DNA of 64,000 bases, from the NCBI GenBank assembly GCA_964631235.1, contig CAZVZX010000012.1, positions 50,581 to 114,580 of the forward strand. The letters are read 5' to 3'. Under the pieces are notes generated by a model. It did not search any database, was not told where the DNA came from, and worked only from the letters and a program-made list of their open reading frames with translations. The DNA comes from JARKPK01 sp964631235 (GTDB taxonomy: Bacteria; Planctomycetota; Planctomycetia; Pirellulales; Thermoguttaceae). Shown in pieces: positions 18,396 through 27,106 of the stretch. The first letter of the stretch is position 1. The number at the start of each line of letters is the position of its first letter. The translations under genes and the position numbers were made by a program.

Positions 18396-18566
18396 CTACA
18401 GGCTGATGGCTTCGGTCGGGCAAACGTCAACGCACGCGCCGCAGTCGCCGCAGGTGTCGGGATCGATCACCGCCAATCCGTCCTGCATCGAAATAGCTTC
18501 CAGCGGGCACGACTCGATGCACGATTCGCAACCGGTGCATTTTTCCTTGTCAACGACTGCTGCCAT
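18396..18566 (-). CDS. 2x[4Fe-4S] ferredoxin
   Basis: A 56-residue protein with two cluster motifs: CTGCESCIESCP (about 10-21) and CGDCGACVDVCP (about 39-50), that is CxxCxxCxxxCP twice. This is a small soluble clostridial-type electron carrier. The start ATG at 18566 follows GGGGAGA with about 7 bases spacing. It was too short for a typical ORF cut-off but is unambiguous. It converges on the GNAT gene (15 bp apart), and a copy of the dispersed repeat lies just upstream of its start. Confidence 0.95.
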   Translation of the reverse strand: MAAVVDKEKCTGCESCIESCPLEAISMQDGLAVIDPDTCGDCGACVDVCPTEAISL

Positions 18567-19173
18567 GAATGGTTCTCCCCAAAAGCACTAAGTAAAACCG
18601 CGAAGAACGCAAAGCGGTTCAAACGGGAACCGCACGCAATCGGCCGCGTCGCTGCGCCACCGGCCGCTTTCGCCTCTATTGAGAGCAATTCAGTCCCGGT
18701 TCAAACGCGACCACGGAGCCGACCATCCCGTCGATGGTTTCGCCCCGAGCGCCCCTGCCGGGCTTCCGCCGACGTGCGGCCACGAGCGCCGACACTTAGG
18801 CTCATCAGGGGGAGCCGCGGGCCGCCCGTGGGGCGTCAATCGTGCTCCGCGCGCCGCTCAACGGCATTGCCGCACGCCACCGGAAACTTGAACATAATCA
18901 ATCGGCCCGTTGCGTCAAGTCCCTTGAGAAACAACCGTTCCAGTTGACGGCTTTATCGCAAACCGCTTGGCGAAAAAGGCATTTTAATAACGTGTGTCTA
19001 ATCGTCGCCCTATTCGTCGTTTGGGACCGACTAGCCCGGATGAGGGAGACATCGAAGACGAGGGGACGGGAGAGACGAAGGGGCGGGAGATCGGAATCGC
19101 GCTCGAACGCTCGATGCGTTGGAATCGCTTCGAGCGCAAACTCAAAGGGTCTTGGATTTTTTCTGCCGACCGC
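18567..19173. other. Intergenic with repeat copy
   Basis: These 607 bp lie upstream of the ferredoxin and downstream of the alkyltransferase-EndoV gene. They hold the dispersed repeat (about 18595-18682); the rest shows no coding pattern. Confidence 0.5.
18595..18682 (+). repeat. Dispersed intergenic repeat, copy 3
   Basis: Reads AAACCGCGAAGAACGCAAAG, CGGTTCAAACGGG, CGCACGCAATCGGCCGCG, CTGCGCC, CGGCCGCTTTCGCC, closely matching the copy at 40306. It starts 29 bp upstream of the ferredoxin start codon, so it lies in that gene's leader or promoter. Confidence 0.7.
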
Positions 19174-20202
19174 TCAATCGACGTTCGATTGCCGGCTCAG
19201 CCGATCGGCCCAATAGAGCGGCTCGGGAAGACGCCGCGCGATGGTCAACCGCCGAACCCAGCGTTCGGCGAACCCGACGTCGCAACGGTGGCCCGGCGAA
19301 ACGAAGACGCACTTCCGGCTCGACTCGCTCGGCCGATAGGCAACGCCGCGCGTTTCGTCTTCGACAACGATTGGCCGCGATTCCCCCGGCCGCATGCCGG
19401 CGGTGTCGCAGCGACCGAACAGAAGCGTTTTGCTCACGCCGATTGCGGGCAAATCGGCCATCGCGCCGAAGTGAACGGCAATGCCCGCCGCCCGCGGATG
19501 CAGCACGCCGCTGCCGTCGATCATCAACAATTCGGGCTCGCACCGTTCTGCGCGAAGTCGGTCGAGCAATTCCTTGTAGGCCGGCAGCTCGCGATACGCC
19601 AACAGCGTGCTGATATAGGGAAACGGCACCGGCCGGCGGATCACGACGCGATGGATCAAATTGCCCTCAGCATCGCAAACCGCGCAGGCCGCCTGCATCA
19701 TCCCATCGCCGCGGTAGGCGGAATCGAATCCGGCCACAAGCGACGGCGGCCTTCTCGGCGGTTTCGAGCAACGCAGTGCGGCAACGCGATGTTGAAGTTC
19801 AATCAGCGCGGCCAACGGCCGATCGCATTGGAACGCGCTGAACGCACACTGTTCGACGATGATGCGCGCCGCTGCACGGTCTGGTTGTCGGCCCAGGGGA
19901 ACGCCTTCGCTTTGCAGCAATCGGCCTTTGGCGACTTCGCTGCCGGCGATGTACGAACCAAGCTCGCCCGAGGCGCGAACGATGCGATGGCAATGGCACT
20001 GCGCATGATGGCGGTGATCGGCCGCCCATTGCGCCACCCATACGGCCGCGCCGCGAAAACCGAGCGCCTCGGCCAGCGCTCCGCAGGTGGCTACCCGCCC
20101 GGCGGGAATCTGCGCGACCAATCGGGCCAAGGCCGAGCTAAGATCGGGCAGGGGCGGCAACAGCATCGAACGATCGGGCGGCCAATGCGATTTCCGACTC
20201 AT
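19174..20202 (-). CDS. O6-alkylguanine-DNA alkyltransferase-like / endonuclease V fusion
   Basis: Two DNA-repair domains in one 342-residue chain. Residues about 20-100 match the alkyltransferase (MGMT/ATL) DNA-binding domain: IPAGRVATCGALAEALGF, then HCHRIV in place of the usual PCHRV, so the acceptor Cys is present, followed by GELGSYIAG. The conserved Arg-finger segment (AR-x-VG) reads AVWVAQ. Residues about 130-342 are endonuclease V, which nicks near deaminated bases such as inosine: FDSAYRG (first Asp), YISTLLAYRELP (Glu), LMIDGSGVLHPRAAGIAVHFG (Asp, with DGSG for the E. coli DGHG) and VSPGHRCDVGFAERWV (late His). An alkyltransferase-EndoV fusion has been characterised in the archaeon Ferroplasma acidarmanus. 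ATG 20202 (MSRKSHW) or 20214 (MLLGMS) may be the start; the frame is open further upstream without similarity. Confidence 0.88.
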   Translation of the reverse strand: MSRKSHWPPDRSMLLPPLPDLSSALARLVAQIPAGRVATCGALAEALGFRGAAVWVAQWAADHRHHAQCHCHRIVRASGELGSYIAGSEVAKGRLLQSEGVPLGRQPDRAAARIIVEQCAFSAFQCDRPLAALIELQHRVAALRCSKPPRRPPSLVAGFDSAYRGDGMMQAACAVCDAEGNLIHRVVIRRPVPFPYISTLLAYRELPAYKELLDRLRAERCEPELLMIDGSGVLHPRAAGIAVHFGAMADLPAIGVSKTLLFGRCDTAGMRPGESRPIVVEDETRGVAYRPSESSRKCVFVSPGHRCDVGFAERWVRRLTIARRLPEPLYWADRLSRQSNVD

Positions 20203-20626
20203 GCCCAAGAGCATATCGCCGAGCAGGTTGCCGCGAAAGCCGGCGATGGTCTTCGCCGGCCGAACCACGGCTTCCCGGCCAATGGGTGCATTCCCGTTCT
20301 TGTGGGCCTTAAGTCGCGGTGGTTCCGGCCAATCGACTGGTTGCGTGACAACATCCGCGCCGGCTACACTGGAAGCCGCCGACCTAGCCCGATCGGCAAG
20401 GCGGCAGGGTGCCGGCCAGTCGGTGCTGCCCAAGCGTGCCCAATACTCGCCCCCGTCGGCCGCTAGAGTTCTTACCGAGAGAACAAGAGCGTCGGGGTGG
20501 TCGATCCAGTAGCCACGCGGCAGATATGTTCGCTGCCATCGTCGTTCTGCCGCGCGGACCGGGCGCTCCATTGTTTCAATCCATCCGCTGTTGTCATTCC
20601 CCTTGCGATTCTTCAAGGAACAGAGC
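20203..20626. other. Intergenic, divergent
   Basis: Between the divergent fusion gene and the beta-helix gene. The minus frame remains open here (Arg/Trp-rich, starting METMERPVRAAERR), so a longer N-terminus of the fusion protein cannot be fully excluded. No RNA or repeat is seen. Confidence 0.45.
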
Positions 20627-23599
20627 ATGCGCAACGAATCATTCCCGGACAGTTCGTCGGTAACAAACGCATGTCGTCGGCCGCTGGCCGGACTGTGCCG
20701 CGTCAATCAGCCAACTTGGTTCATTGCCGCTTGTGCGGCAATGCTCTTTGCCGAAGTGGTTCTCTCGTCGGCGATGGCCGGGGCGGACGAGCCGATCCGG
20801 TCAGCCGCAGCCGCGCCGTCCGAGTCAACCCGATCGGTCGTCGCGGGCGAGTCGGCTTCATCAGAGCCGGCCCCATCAGAATCGGCCCCATCGGCCGCGG
20901 TCGGACCGGTGCGGTTGTTCGTGGCGCCGCAGGGAGACGATCGCTTTTCCGGTTCGATCCCCGAACGGAACGCGGAAGGCTCCGACGGCCCCTTGGCCAC
21001 CCTCATCGGCGCCCGCGACCGCTTGCGGGCCGTGCGGAAAGAGGGCGGTTTGCCTCGCGGGGCGGTCATCGAGCTACGCGGCGGCATACACTCCTTGCCG
21101 GCCACGTTGAAACTTTCCAAGGAAGATGCCGCCTCGGCCGAGGGCCCGATCGTCGTCCGGGCGTTCGGGCGCGAAAAGCCGATCGTCATCGGAGCCAAGC
21201 CGCTCAGCGGTTGGACGAATCACCGCGGCCCGATCTGGAAAACGAACGTCCGCGAGCAAGGCTTCGCTAATATCTATTTCCGGCAACTCTTTTTCGACGG
21301 ATGCAGGCAGCACTTGGCCCGCTACCCGAACTACGATCCCGAGAACCCCTACGGCGGCGGCTGGGCGTATGTCGATGGCGAGCCGGTGAACATGTACCAA
21401 GACATCCCCGGCGAGAAGAAAGACGAATTGATCTATCGCCAACAAGACCAACGCGAATGGTCGCGGCCCGACGAGTTGGAGGTGTTCATCTTTCCGCGTT
21501 ACAACTGGTGGAACAACATCGTGGGCGTCAAGGCGATCGACCGCGCGACGCGCAAGATCACGCTTAAGGGCAACTGCTCATATCCCCCGCGTCCGCTCGA
21601 CCGCTATTTCGTCCGCAACGCGCTGGAAGAACTCGACGCGCCGGGCGAATGGTATCTGGACAAGCGGGATGGAACGCTCTACTTCTATCCGCCGCGCCCG
21701 TTGACCACGGCACCGGCCTATGCGCCTCACTTGCGGACGATCATCGAAGCGAATGAATTGGCCCATTGGCGCTTCGAGGGCATCAGCTTCGAGAACTGCG
21801 AAGGCACGGCACTGGTGTTCAATAAGTGCGAAGAATGTTCGGTCGAACGATGCACGATTCGCAACGTCGGCGACTACAACGGCGCCGGTGTGTCGGCGGC
21901 CGGCGGGCGAAGGGTGCGGGTCGTCGGGTGCGACATCAGCGAGACGGGCAGCCACGGGATCGTTCTTTCCGGCGGCGATCGCATCAAATTGGTGCCGGCG
22001 GAGCACGAGGCCGTCAATAACTACATCCATCACGTCGGCGTTTTCCACAAGCACGGCGTAGGGGTGAATATGAGCGGCTGCGGGATTCGGGCCGCGCATA
22101 ACCTCATTCACGATGGGCCGCGAATGGGCATCCAATTCAGCGGCAACAACTTGTTGATCGAACTGAATCACATTCGCCACGTCAATCTGGAAACGGAAGA
22201 TACCGGCGCGGTGTACACGGGCGGTCGCGATTGGATCAGCTCGCGCGGCACGGTGATCCGGCACAACTATTTCCATGATATTCTCGGCTTCGGGCGCCAC
22301 GGGCGGCAGTGGGTTTCGCCGTACTTCGCCTGGGGCGTGTATCTCGACGATAACGCCGGCGGCGTCGATGTGGTGGGGAACATTGTCGTCCGCGCCTACC
22401 GGGCCGGCCTGCACTTGCACAACGGCCGCGACAATCTGATCGAAAACAACATCTTCGTTGACGGCAAGCAGCAGCAAATCGAATTCAGCGGCTGGACCGA
22501 CCAGCATCGCTATTGGGCCAATCACATGCCCACGATGCTCAAGGGCTACGAGTCGGTGATCAACGAGCCGGCGTGGAAAACGATGCGCAACATGCACATT
22601 CATCCGTCGCAGGCAGTGCTGCCCGACCGAACGATCATGTCGGGCAACGTCGTGCGGCGGAACATCATCTACTACCGCGATCCGCAGACGAAGCTTTACA
22701 CGCTGAAGAACGTCAACCTCGATCACAATCGTTTTGAACAGAACCTGGTGTATTGCGGCGGGCCGAGCCCGCAAACGGGATATCTGCAACTCGATCGCAC
22801 CACCGGACCGAATGCGCTGCTCAATGCCGATTTTGCCGAGGGCGAGCCGGGCAAACTGCCGCCGAAGTGGCATTTTCAACATCGCCCCGCCGAGGCGGCC
22901 GCGGTGCTCGACCTTGTGGAACAATCGGGCACTGCGAAGCAATCGGGCGCAGCCGAGGCGGCCGTCGAGAAAGTGAAGGCGATTCGCTTGTCGGTCAAGG
23001 AGTTGAAAGACGCTCAAGGCAAGGCTTCGGCGGCGGCCGTGGTCAGCCAAGCGGTCGAGGCGGCACCGGGCCAAGCCTACCGGATTGCGGCACAGCTTCG
23101 GGCCGACCAGCCGGACACCACAGTGAAGCTGTTGGCCCAGTCGTATGAACACAAGGTCTATTTTTGGGCCAAGGAAAAGACGGTCAGCGTTGGCCCGCAG
23201 TGGCAAACGTTCGAGTTGGTGTTCCGGCTGCCGTCGCCGGGCGAGTCGGGCTATCACGAGCGGATGAAGTCGGTAGCCGCCCGGTTCGATTTGAACACCC
23301 CGAACCGAACCGTCTGGATCCGCGATCCATCGCTTCAGCCGGCTGAGGTGCTCGATCCGTGGCGGTCGTGGCAAGCTGCCGGTCAAGACCGCGGATCGTT
23401 GTTGGCCGATCCGTTGTTCGTCGATGCCGATCGCGACGATTATCGGCTCCGTCCCGAATCGCCCGCCTGGAAGCTTGGATTCCAACGCATTCCGCTCGAT
23501 CGCATCGGGCCGCAGGCTGACTTGCCCCGGGCGACCTGGCCAATTGTCGAGGCCGAGGGCGTCCGCGAGAAACCGATGCGCACCGTCGAAATCCGCTGA
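20627..23599 (+). CDS. Secreted right-handed parallel beta-helix protein
   Basis: A 990-residue protein from ATG 20627, preceded by AAGGAA (20615-20620). A long signal segment (TWFIAACAAMLFAEVVLSSAMAGA, about 30-53) is followed by a Ser/Ala-rich linker. The domain from about 95 begins RLFVAPQGDDRFSGS and GPLATLIGARDRLRAV, the standard opening of secreted polysaccharide-active beta-helix proteins. Residues about 385-640 hold the helix rungs (VERCTIRNVGDYNGAGVS, GCDISETGSHGIVLSGG, IRHNYFHDILG, NLIENNIFV), with repeated N-x-I/h-x-N turns. A C-terminal region (about 735-900) resembles a carbohydrate-binding-like sandwich, and FVDADRDDYRLRPESPAWKLGF closes the fold. It probably degrades or binds a polysaccharide outside the cytoplasm; lyase or hydrolase activity cannot be told apart here. 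Confidence 0.87.
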   Translation: MRNESFPDSSSVTNACRRPLAGLCRVNQPTWFIAACAAMLFAEVVLSSAMAGADEPIRSAAAAPSESTRSVVAGESASSEPAPSESAPSAAVGPVRLFVAPQGDDRFSGSIPERNAEGSDGPLATLIGARDRLRAVRKEGGLPRGAVIELRGGIHSLPATLKLSKEDAASAEGPIVVRAFGREKPIVIGAKPLSGWTNHRGPIWKTNVREQGFANIYFRQLFFDGCRQHLARYPNYDPENPYGGGWAYVDGEPVNMYQDIPGEKKDELIYRQQDQREWSRPDELEVFIFPRYNWWNNIVGVKAIDRATRKITLKGNCSYPPRPLDRYFVRNALEELDAPGEWYLDKRDGTLYFYPPRPLTTAPAYAPHLRTIIEANELAHWRFEGISFENCEGTALVFNKCEECSVERCTIRNVGDYNGAGVSAAGGRRVRVVGCDISETGSHGIVLSGGDRIKLVPAEHEAVNNYIHHVGVFHKHGVGVNMSGCGIRAAHNLIHDGPRMGIQFSGNNLLIELNHIRHVNLETEDTGAVYTGGRDWISSRGTVIRHNYFHDILGFGRHGRQWVSPYFAWGVYLDDNAGGVDVVGNIVVRAYRAGLHLHNGRDNLIENNIFVDGKQQQIEFSGWTDQHRYWANHMPTMLKGYESVINEPAWKTMRNMHIHPSQAVLPDRTIMSGNVVRRNIIYYRDPQTKLYTLKNVNLDHNRFEQNLVYCGGPSPQTGYLQLDRTTGPNALLNADFAEGEPGKLPPKWHFQHRPAEAAAVLDLVEQSGTAKQSGAAEAAVEKVKAIRLSVKELKDAQGKASAAAVVSQAVEAAPGQAYRIAAQLRADQPDTTVKLLAQSYEHKVYFWAKEKTVSVGPQWQTFELVFRLPSPGESGYHERMKSVAARFDLNTPNRTVWIRDPSLQPAEVLDPWRSWQAAGQDRGSLLADPLFVDADRDDYRLRPESPAWKLGFQRIPLDRIGPQADLPRATWPIVEAEGVREKPMRTVEIR

Positions 23600-23960
23600 A
23601 TGCCGTCGGTGGCGGACCGCCGGCGCGAACTGATCGGCGAAGATGCCGTGCGGGTGCGGCAGCGGTGCGGTCGGGGCCGGCCGGGCGGAAGACGCACGGT
23701 GTTTCCTTCCGATAGGGGGGCGCTGATTGACACGGCAGATGGTTTCCCTAAAATGCCCGGAATTATCGGCTTAATTTTCTTCATTCATTGCCCAAGGCTG
23801 AGGGTGAACCTCAAGGGAGGCGAAGCACAAGGGAACTTCCAGCCCATCAACCATACGCTTTGCGAGCGGAGCAATGGCTAATTGCGTGATTTGTGCGAAT
23901 TGGCGTCGTTTCGGGGTGAACTGCGAGTCTCTTTGAACCCATGTCGGAGGTCGAGCGCAC
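23600..23960. other. Intergenic upstream of acs
   Basis: These 361 bp contain AT-richer stretches (for example around 23750-23790) and the ribosome binding site GGAGG at 23944-23948. A short open frame has no family resemblance. It presumably holds the acs promoter. Confidence 0.5.
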
Positions 23961-25922
23961 ATGGCAGAAGCCAAGTCTGGGCAAATCGTCAACGTGATGA
24001 AGGAAGAACGGTTGTTTCCGCCGCCGGCGGAGTTTGCCGCGAAGGCCCGCATCAGCTCGATGGAGCAGTATCAGAAGATGTGGGACGAGGCAGCCCGCGA
24101 CATCGAGGCGTTTTGGAATAAATTCGCTTCCGAATTGCACTGGTTCAAACCCTACGAGAAGGTGCTCGAGTGGAATGAGCCGTTCGCCAAGTGGTTTGTC
24201 GGCGGTCAAACGAACGTTTCGTACAACTGCCTCGACATTCATCTGGGCACGCCGCGGGCGAACAAGGCGGCGTTGATTTGGGAAGGCGAACCGGGCGACG
24301 TGCAGGTGTTGACCTACCAAATGCTGCATCGCGAGGTGTGCAAGTTCGCCAACGTGCTCAAGAAGATGGGCATCAAGAAGGGCGACGTGGTGGCGATCTA
24401 CATGCCGATGATCCCCGAATTGGTGATCACGATGCTGGCCTGCGCGCGGATCGGGGCGGCCCACTCGGTCGTCTTCGGCGGTTTCGCGGCCGAGGCGATT
24501 GCCGACCGCAGCAACGACGCCAAGGCCAAGCTGCAAGTGACAGCAGACGCCGGCTGGCGCCGCGGCAAGCAGATTCCGCTGAAAGCGAATGTGGACGCGG
24601 CGTTGGCGAAAGTACCCACCACGGAAAAGTGCATTGTGGTGAAGCGAACCGGCTGCGAGGTGACGATGCAGCCCGGACGCGACTACTGGTGGCACGAACT
24701 GATGGCCGAGGCCGACGACGATTGCCCCGCCGAACCGCTCGACAGCGAGAACGTGCTGTTCATCCTCTATACGAGCGGCTCGACCGGCAAACCGAAGGGG
24801 ATCAAGCACACCACCGCCGGCTACAACCTTTACGTGAAGAAGACGATGGAGTGGGTGTTCGACATCCGCGACGAGGATGTCTATTGGTCCACGGCCGACA
24901 TCGGTTGGATCACCGGCCATTCGTATGTGGTGTACGGCCCGCTGTCAGCCGGCGCCACCGTGCTGATGTACGAAGGCTCGCCGGACTTCCCCGCCCAAGA
25001 CCGCTGGTGGGACATCATTGAGCGATACAAGGTGTCGATCCTGTACACGGCCCCGACGGCGATTCGCACGTTCATCAAGTGGGGCGACGAGTGGGTCGAT
25101 AAGCACGATCTGAGCAGCTTGCGCCTGCTGGGCACCGTGGGCGAAGGGATCAATCCCGAGGCCTGGATGTGGTATCACAAGAAGATCGGAGGCGAACGCT
25201 GCCCGATCGTCGATACCTGGTGGCAAACGGAGACGGGCGGGATCATGATGACGCCGCTTCCCGGCGCCATTCCCACCAAGCCGGGAAGCTGCACCAAACC
25301 GTTGCCGGGGATCATTCCGGAGATCGTGGGCGAAGATCGCAAGCCGGTGCCGGTCGGCGCCGGCGGCTGGCTGACGATCACCAAGCCGTGGCCCTCGATG
25401 CTCCGCGGCATTTGGGGCGACGACGAACGCTACAAGATTCAATACTGGTCCGATGTGCCGGGCAAGTACCTCTGCGGTGACAACGCCCGTTGCGACGAAG
25501 ACGGTTATTACTGGATCATGGGCCGGATCGACGACGTGTTGAACGTTTCCGGTCACCGGCTTTCGACGATCGAAATCGAAAGCGCCTTGGTGAGCCATCC
25601 GGCCGTGGCTGAAGCGGCCGCGGTGGGACGGCCTCATGACATCAAAGGCGAGGCCGTCTGCGTATTCGTCACCCTCGCGGGCGGCTTCGAGCCGAGCGAT
25701 GCCTTGAAGCAAGAATTGAAGAATCACGTTCGCAAGGAGATCGGCGCGTTGGCGGTGCCTGACGACATCCGGTTTACCACCTCCTTGCCGAAGACGCGCA
25801 GCGGTAAGATCATGCGGCGATTGCTCCGCGATATTGCCGCCGGTCGCGAAACCGTGGGCGACACGACCACGCTGGAAGACTACAGCGTGCTGGTCAAGCT
25901 CCGCCAGAAAGACGAAGAATAA
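23961..25922 (+). CDS. acs: Acetyl-coenzyme A synthetase
   Basis: The enzyme activates acetate to acetyl-CoA through acetyl-AMP. It has 653 residues, the standard length. Motifs: YTSGSTGKPKG (ATP loop, about 270-280), YWSTADIGWITGHSY (about 312-326), TWWQTETGG (about 420-428), YLCGDNARCDEDGYYWIMGRIDD (hinge and A8, about 509-531) and LPKTRSGKIMRR (about 612-623). The Lys in the last motif is catalytic and is the acetylation site that silences the enzyme in other bacteria. The start ATG 23961 follows GGAGG with 12 bases spacing. A strong stem-loop terminator lies about 220 bp downstream. Confidence 0.97.
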   Translation: MAEAKSGQIVNVMKEERLFPPPAEFAAKARISSMEQYQKMWDEAARDIEAFWNKFASELHWFKPYEKVLEWNEPFAKWFVGGQTNVSYNCLDIHLGTPRANKAALIWEGEPGDVQVLTYQMLHREVCKFANVLKKMGIKKGDVVAIYMPMIPELVITMLACARIGAAHSVVFGGFAAEAIADRSNDAKAKLQVTADAGWRRGKQIPLKANVDAALAKVPTTEKCIVVKRTGCEVTMQPGRDYWWHELMAEADDDCPAEPLDSENVLFILYTSGSTGKPKGIKHTTAGYNLYVKKTMEWVFDIRDEDVYWSTADIGWITGHSYVVYGPLSAGATVLMYEGSPDFPAQDRWWDIIERYKVSILYTAPTAIRTFIKWGDEWVDKHDLSSLRLLGTVGEGINPEAWMWYHKKIGGERCPIVDTWWQTETGGIMMTPLPGAIPTKPGSCTKPLPGIIPEIVGEDRKPVPVGAGGWLTITKPWPSMLRGIWGDDERYKIQYWSDVPGKYLCGDNARCDEDGYYWIMGRIDDVLNVSGHRLSTIEIESALVSHPAVAEAAAVGRPHDIKGEAVCVFVTLAGGFEPSDALKQELKNHVRKEIGALAVPDDIRFTTSLPKTRSGKIMRRLLRDIAAGRETVGDTTTLEDYSVLVKLRQKDEE

Positions 25923-26345
25923 TAAGACGGTGCGCGAACCAAGCTGCCTGGCCGCGAGCGGAGCGAATCGGACGATTTCGTTACGCGCCGCGGATCGGCA
26001 CGGGGGCGAGTGTCGGCGCTTGGCGCCGTCGATCGCTTGCCGTAGCTCAGCGGCCGGGATGCAGCCGGCTTGCACTACCCCTTGCACGGCAATGGAAGAA
26101 GACAACTCACGCCGTGCGAGGTAAAACGGAAGGACTGCCGCGGGGTGAGCTGGGGTTGGGTGTCGGCCCGCAAACGTGCGGCCGAGCGCAACCTCGCTCA
26201 CCCCGTGTTTTTTCAAATTTTCTCTCGAAATGAGCCGCCGAATTGGCTGGTCGAGAAAAACGTGCGGCCGCGCCGCACCGTCGGAAAGGATTTCCCGGCG
26301 ACGGAGGGCTGCGCTGTGTTCACTTACGCTGCGGGGCATTGAACG
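25923..26345. other. Intergenic with terminator
   Basis: No gene is seen in these 423 bp. The main content is the large stem-loop and T-tract at 26141-26213. The stretch between the acs stop and the stem-loop is non-coding and could be a 3' untranslated region. Confidence 0.5.
26141..26213 (+). terminator. Intrinsic terminator with long compound stem
   Basis: CGGGGTGAGC (26141-26150) pairs perfectly with GCTCACCCCG (26196-26205); inside it GGTTG pairs with CAACC, and GCGGCC-type blocks can pair further. GTGTTTTTTC follows. It fits termination of acs transcripts, although the stop codon is 218 bp upstream. Confidence 0.75.
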
Positions 26346-26921
26346 ATGAAACTGGTGTTGCTCAACGGAAGCCCGCGCGAAACCGGCGCGGTAGCAACAT
26401 TGTTGCGGGCGATTGCCGAAGGTGCCGGCCGGCGCCACGAAATCGAATGGGTCGATGTGTACAACCTGCAATTCCGCCTGTGCCGAGGGTGCATGAATTG
26501 CCGTCCGGACGGCCAATGTTGCCTGCCGGAAGACGACGCCCATCGCGTCGGGCGGGCGATTCGTGATTGCGACGGGCTGGCCGTGGGCACGCCGACCCAT
26601 TGGGGCAACATGTCGGCATCGTTGAAGGGATTGTTCGATCGGTTGGTGCCGGTGTTCATGGGCGAAACTCCTTCCGGCTTGCCCATGGCGCGGCACAAAG
26701 GGAAATCGGCCCTGGTGGTCGCGGCTTGCGCAACTCTGTGGCCGTTCAACTACCTTTTCGCACAAAGTCGCGGCGCAGTCCGTGCGGTGCGCGAGGTGCT
26801 GTATTACGGCGGATTTCGCGTCCGCGGGGTGGTCGTCAAATCAGGAACGAAGGCCCATCCGGCCATGCCGGAATCGCTCCTCGCTCGTGCTCGATCGTTG
26901 GGCAAGAAGGTTTGGGGATAG
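26346..26921 (+). CDS. NADPH-dependent FMN reductase / flavodoxin-fold protein
   Basis: A 191-residue flavoprotein of the NADPH-dependent FMN reductase family. LNGSPRETGAVATLLRAI (about 5-22) is the FMN phosphate loop; CRGCMNCRPDGQCCLPEDD (about 41-59) is the Cys-rich segment typical of iron-sulfur flavoproteins and their relatives; GTPTHWGNMSASLKGLFDR (about 80-98) is the second flavin-binding loop. The number of cysteines is enough for an Fe-S cluster, but a redox disulfide is also possible. The physiological substrate is unknown. No clear Shine-Dalgarno precedes the ATG. Confidence 0.85.
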   Translation: MKLVLLNGSPRETGAVATLLRAIAEGAGRRHEIEWVDVYNLQFRLCRGCMNCRPDGQCCLPEDDAHRVGRAIRDCDGLAVGTPTHWGNMSASLKGLFDRLVPVFMGETPSGLPMARHKGKSALVVAACATLWPFNYLFAQSRGAVRAVREVLYYGGFRVRGVVVKSGTKAHPAMPESLLARARSLGKKVWG

Positions 26922-27106
26922 TCTTATTGATCGTCGCCAATCGCGTACTGATTGTCGCCAATCGCGGGGGTGCCTCGATGCCGCACACCGGGCGGCGAAT
27001 GCGTCGCATGGTTCGGCGAAAACCGAGGGGAACGATCCGCCGGCGCGCAGCGGCCGTTAGGCTGGTGGGGGCGTTTCCGTTCTCGCCTTCGGCGCCCGTT
27101 TGTGCC

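Noticed and set aside
21578..23485. 635-codon open frame on the minus strand
   Set aside because: Antisense to the beta-helix rungs of the plus-strand gene; no recognisable protein.
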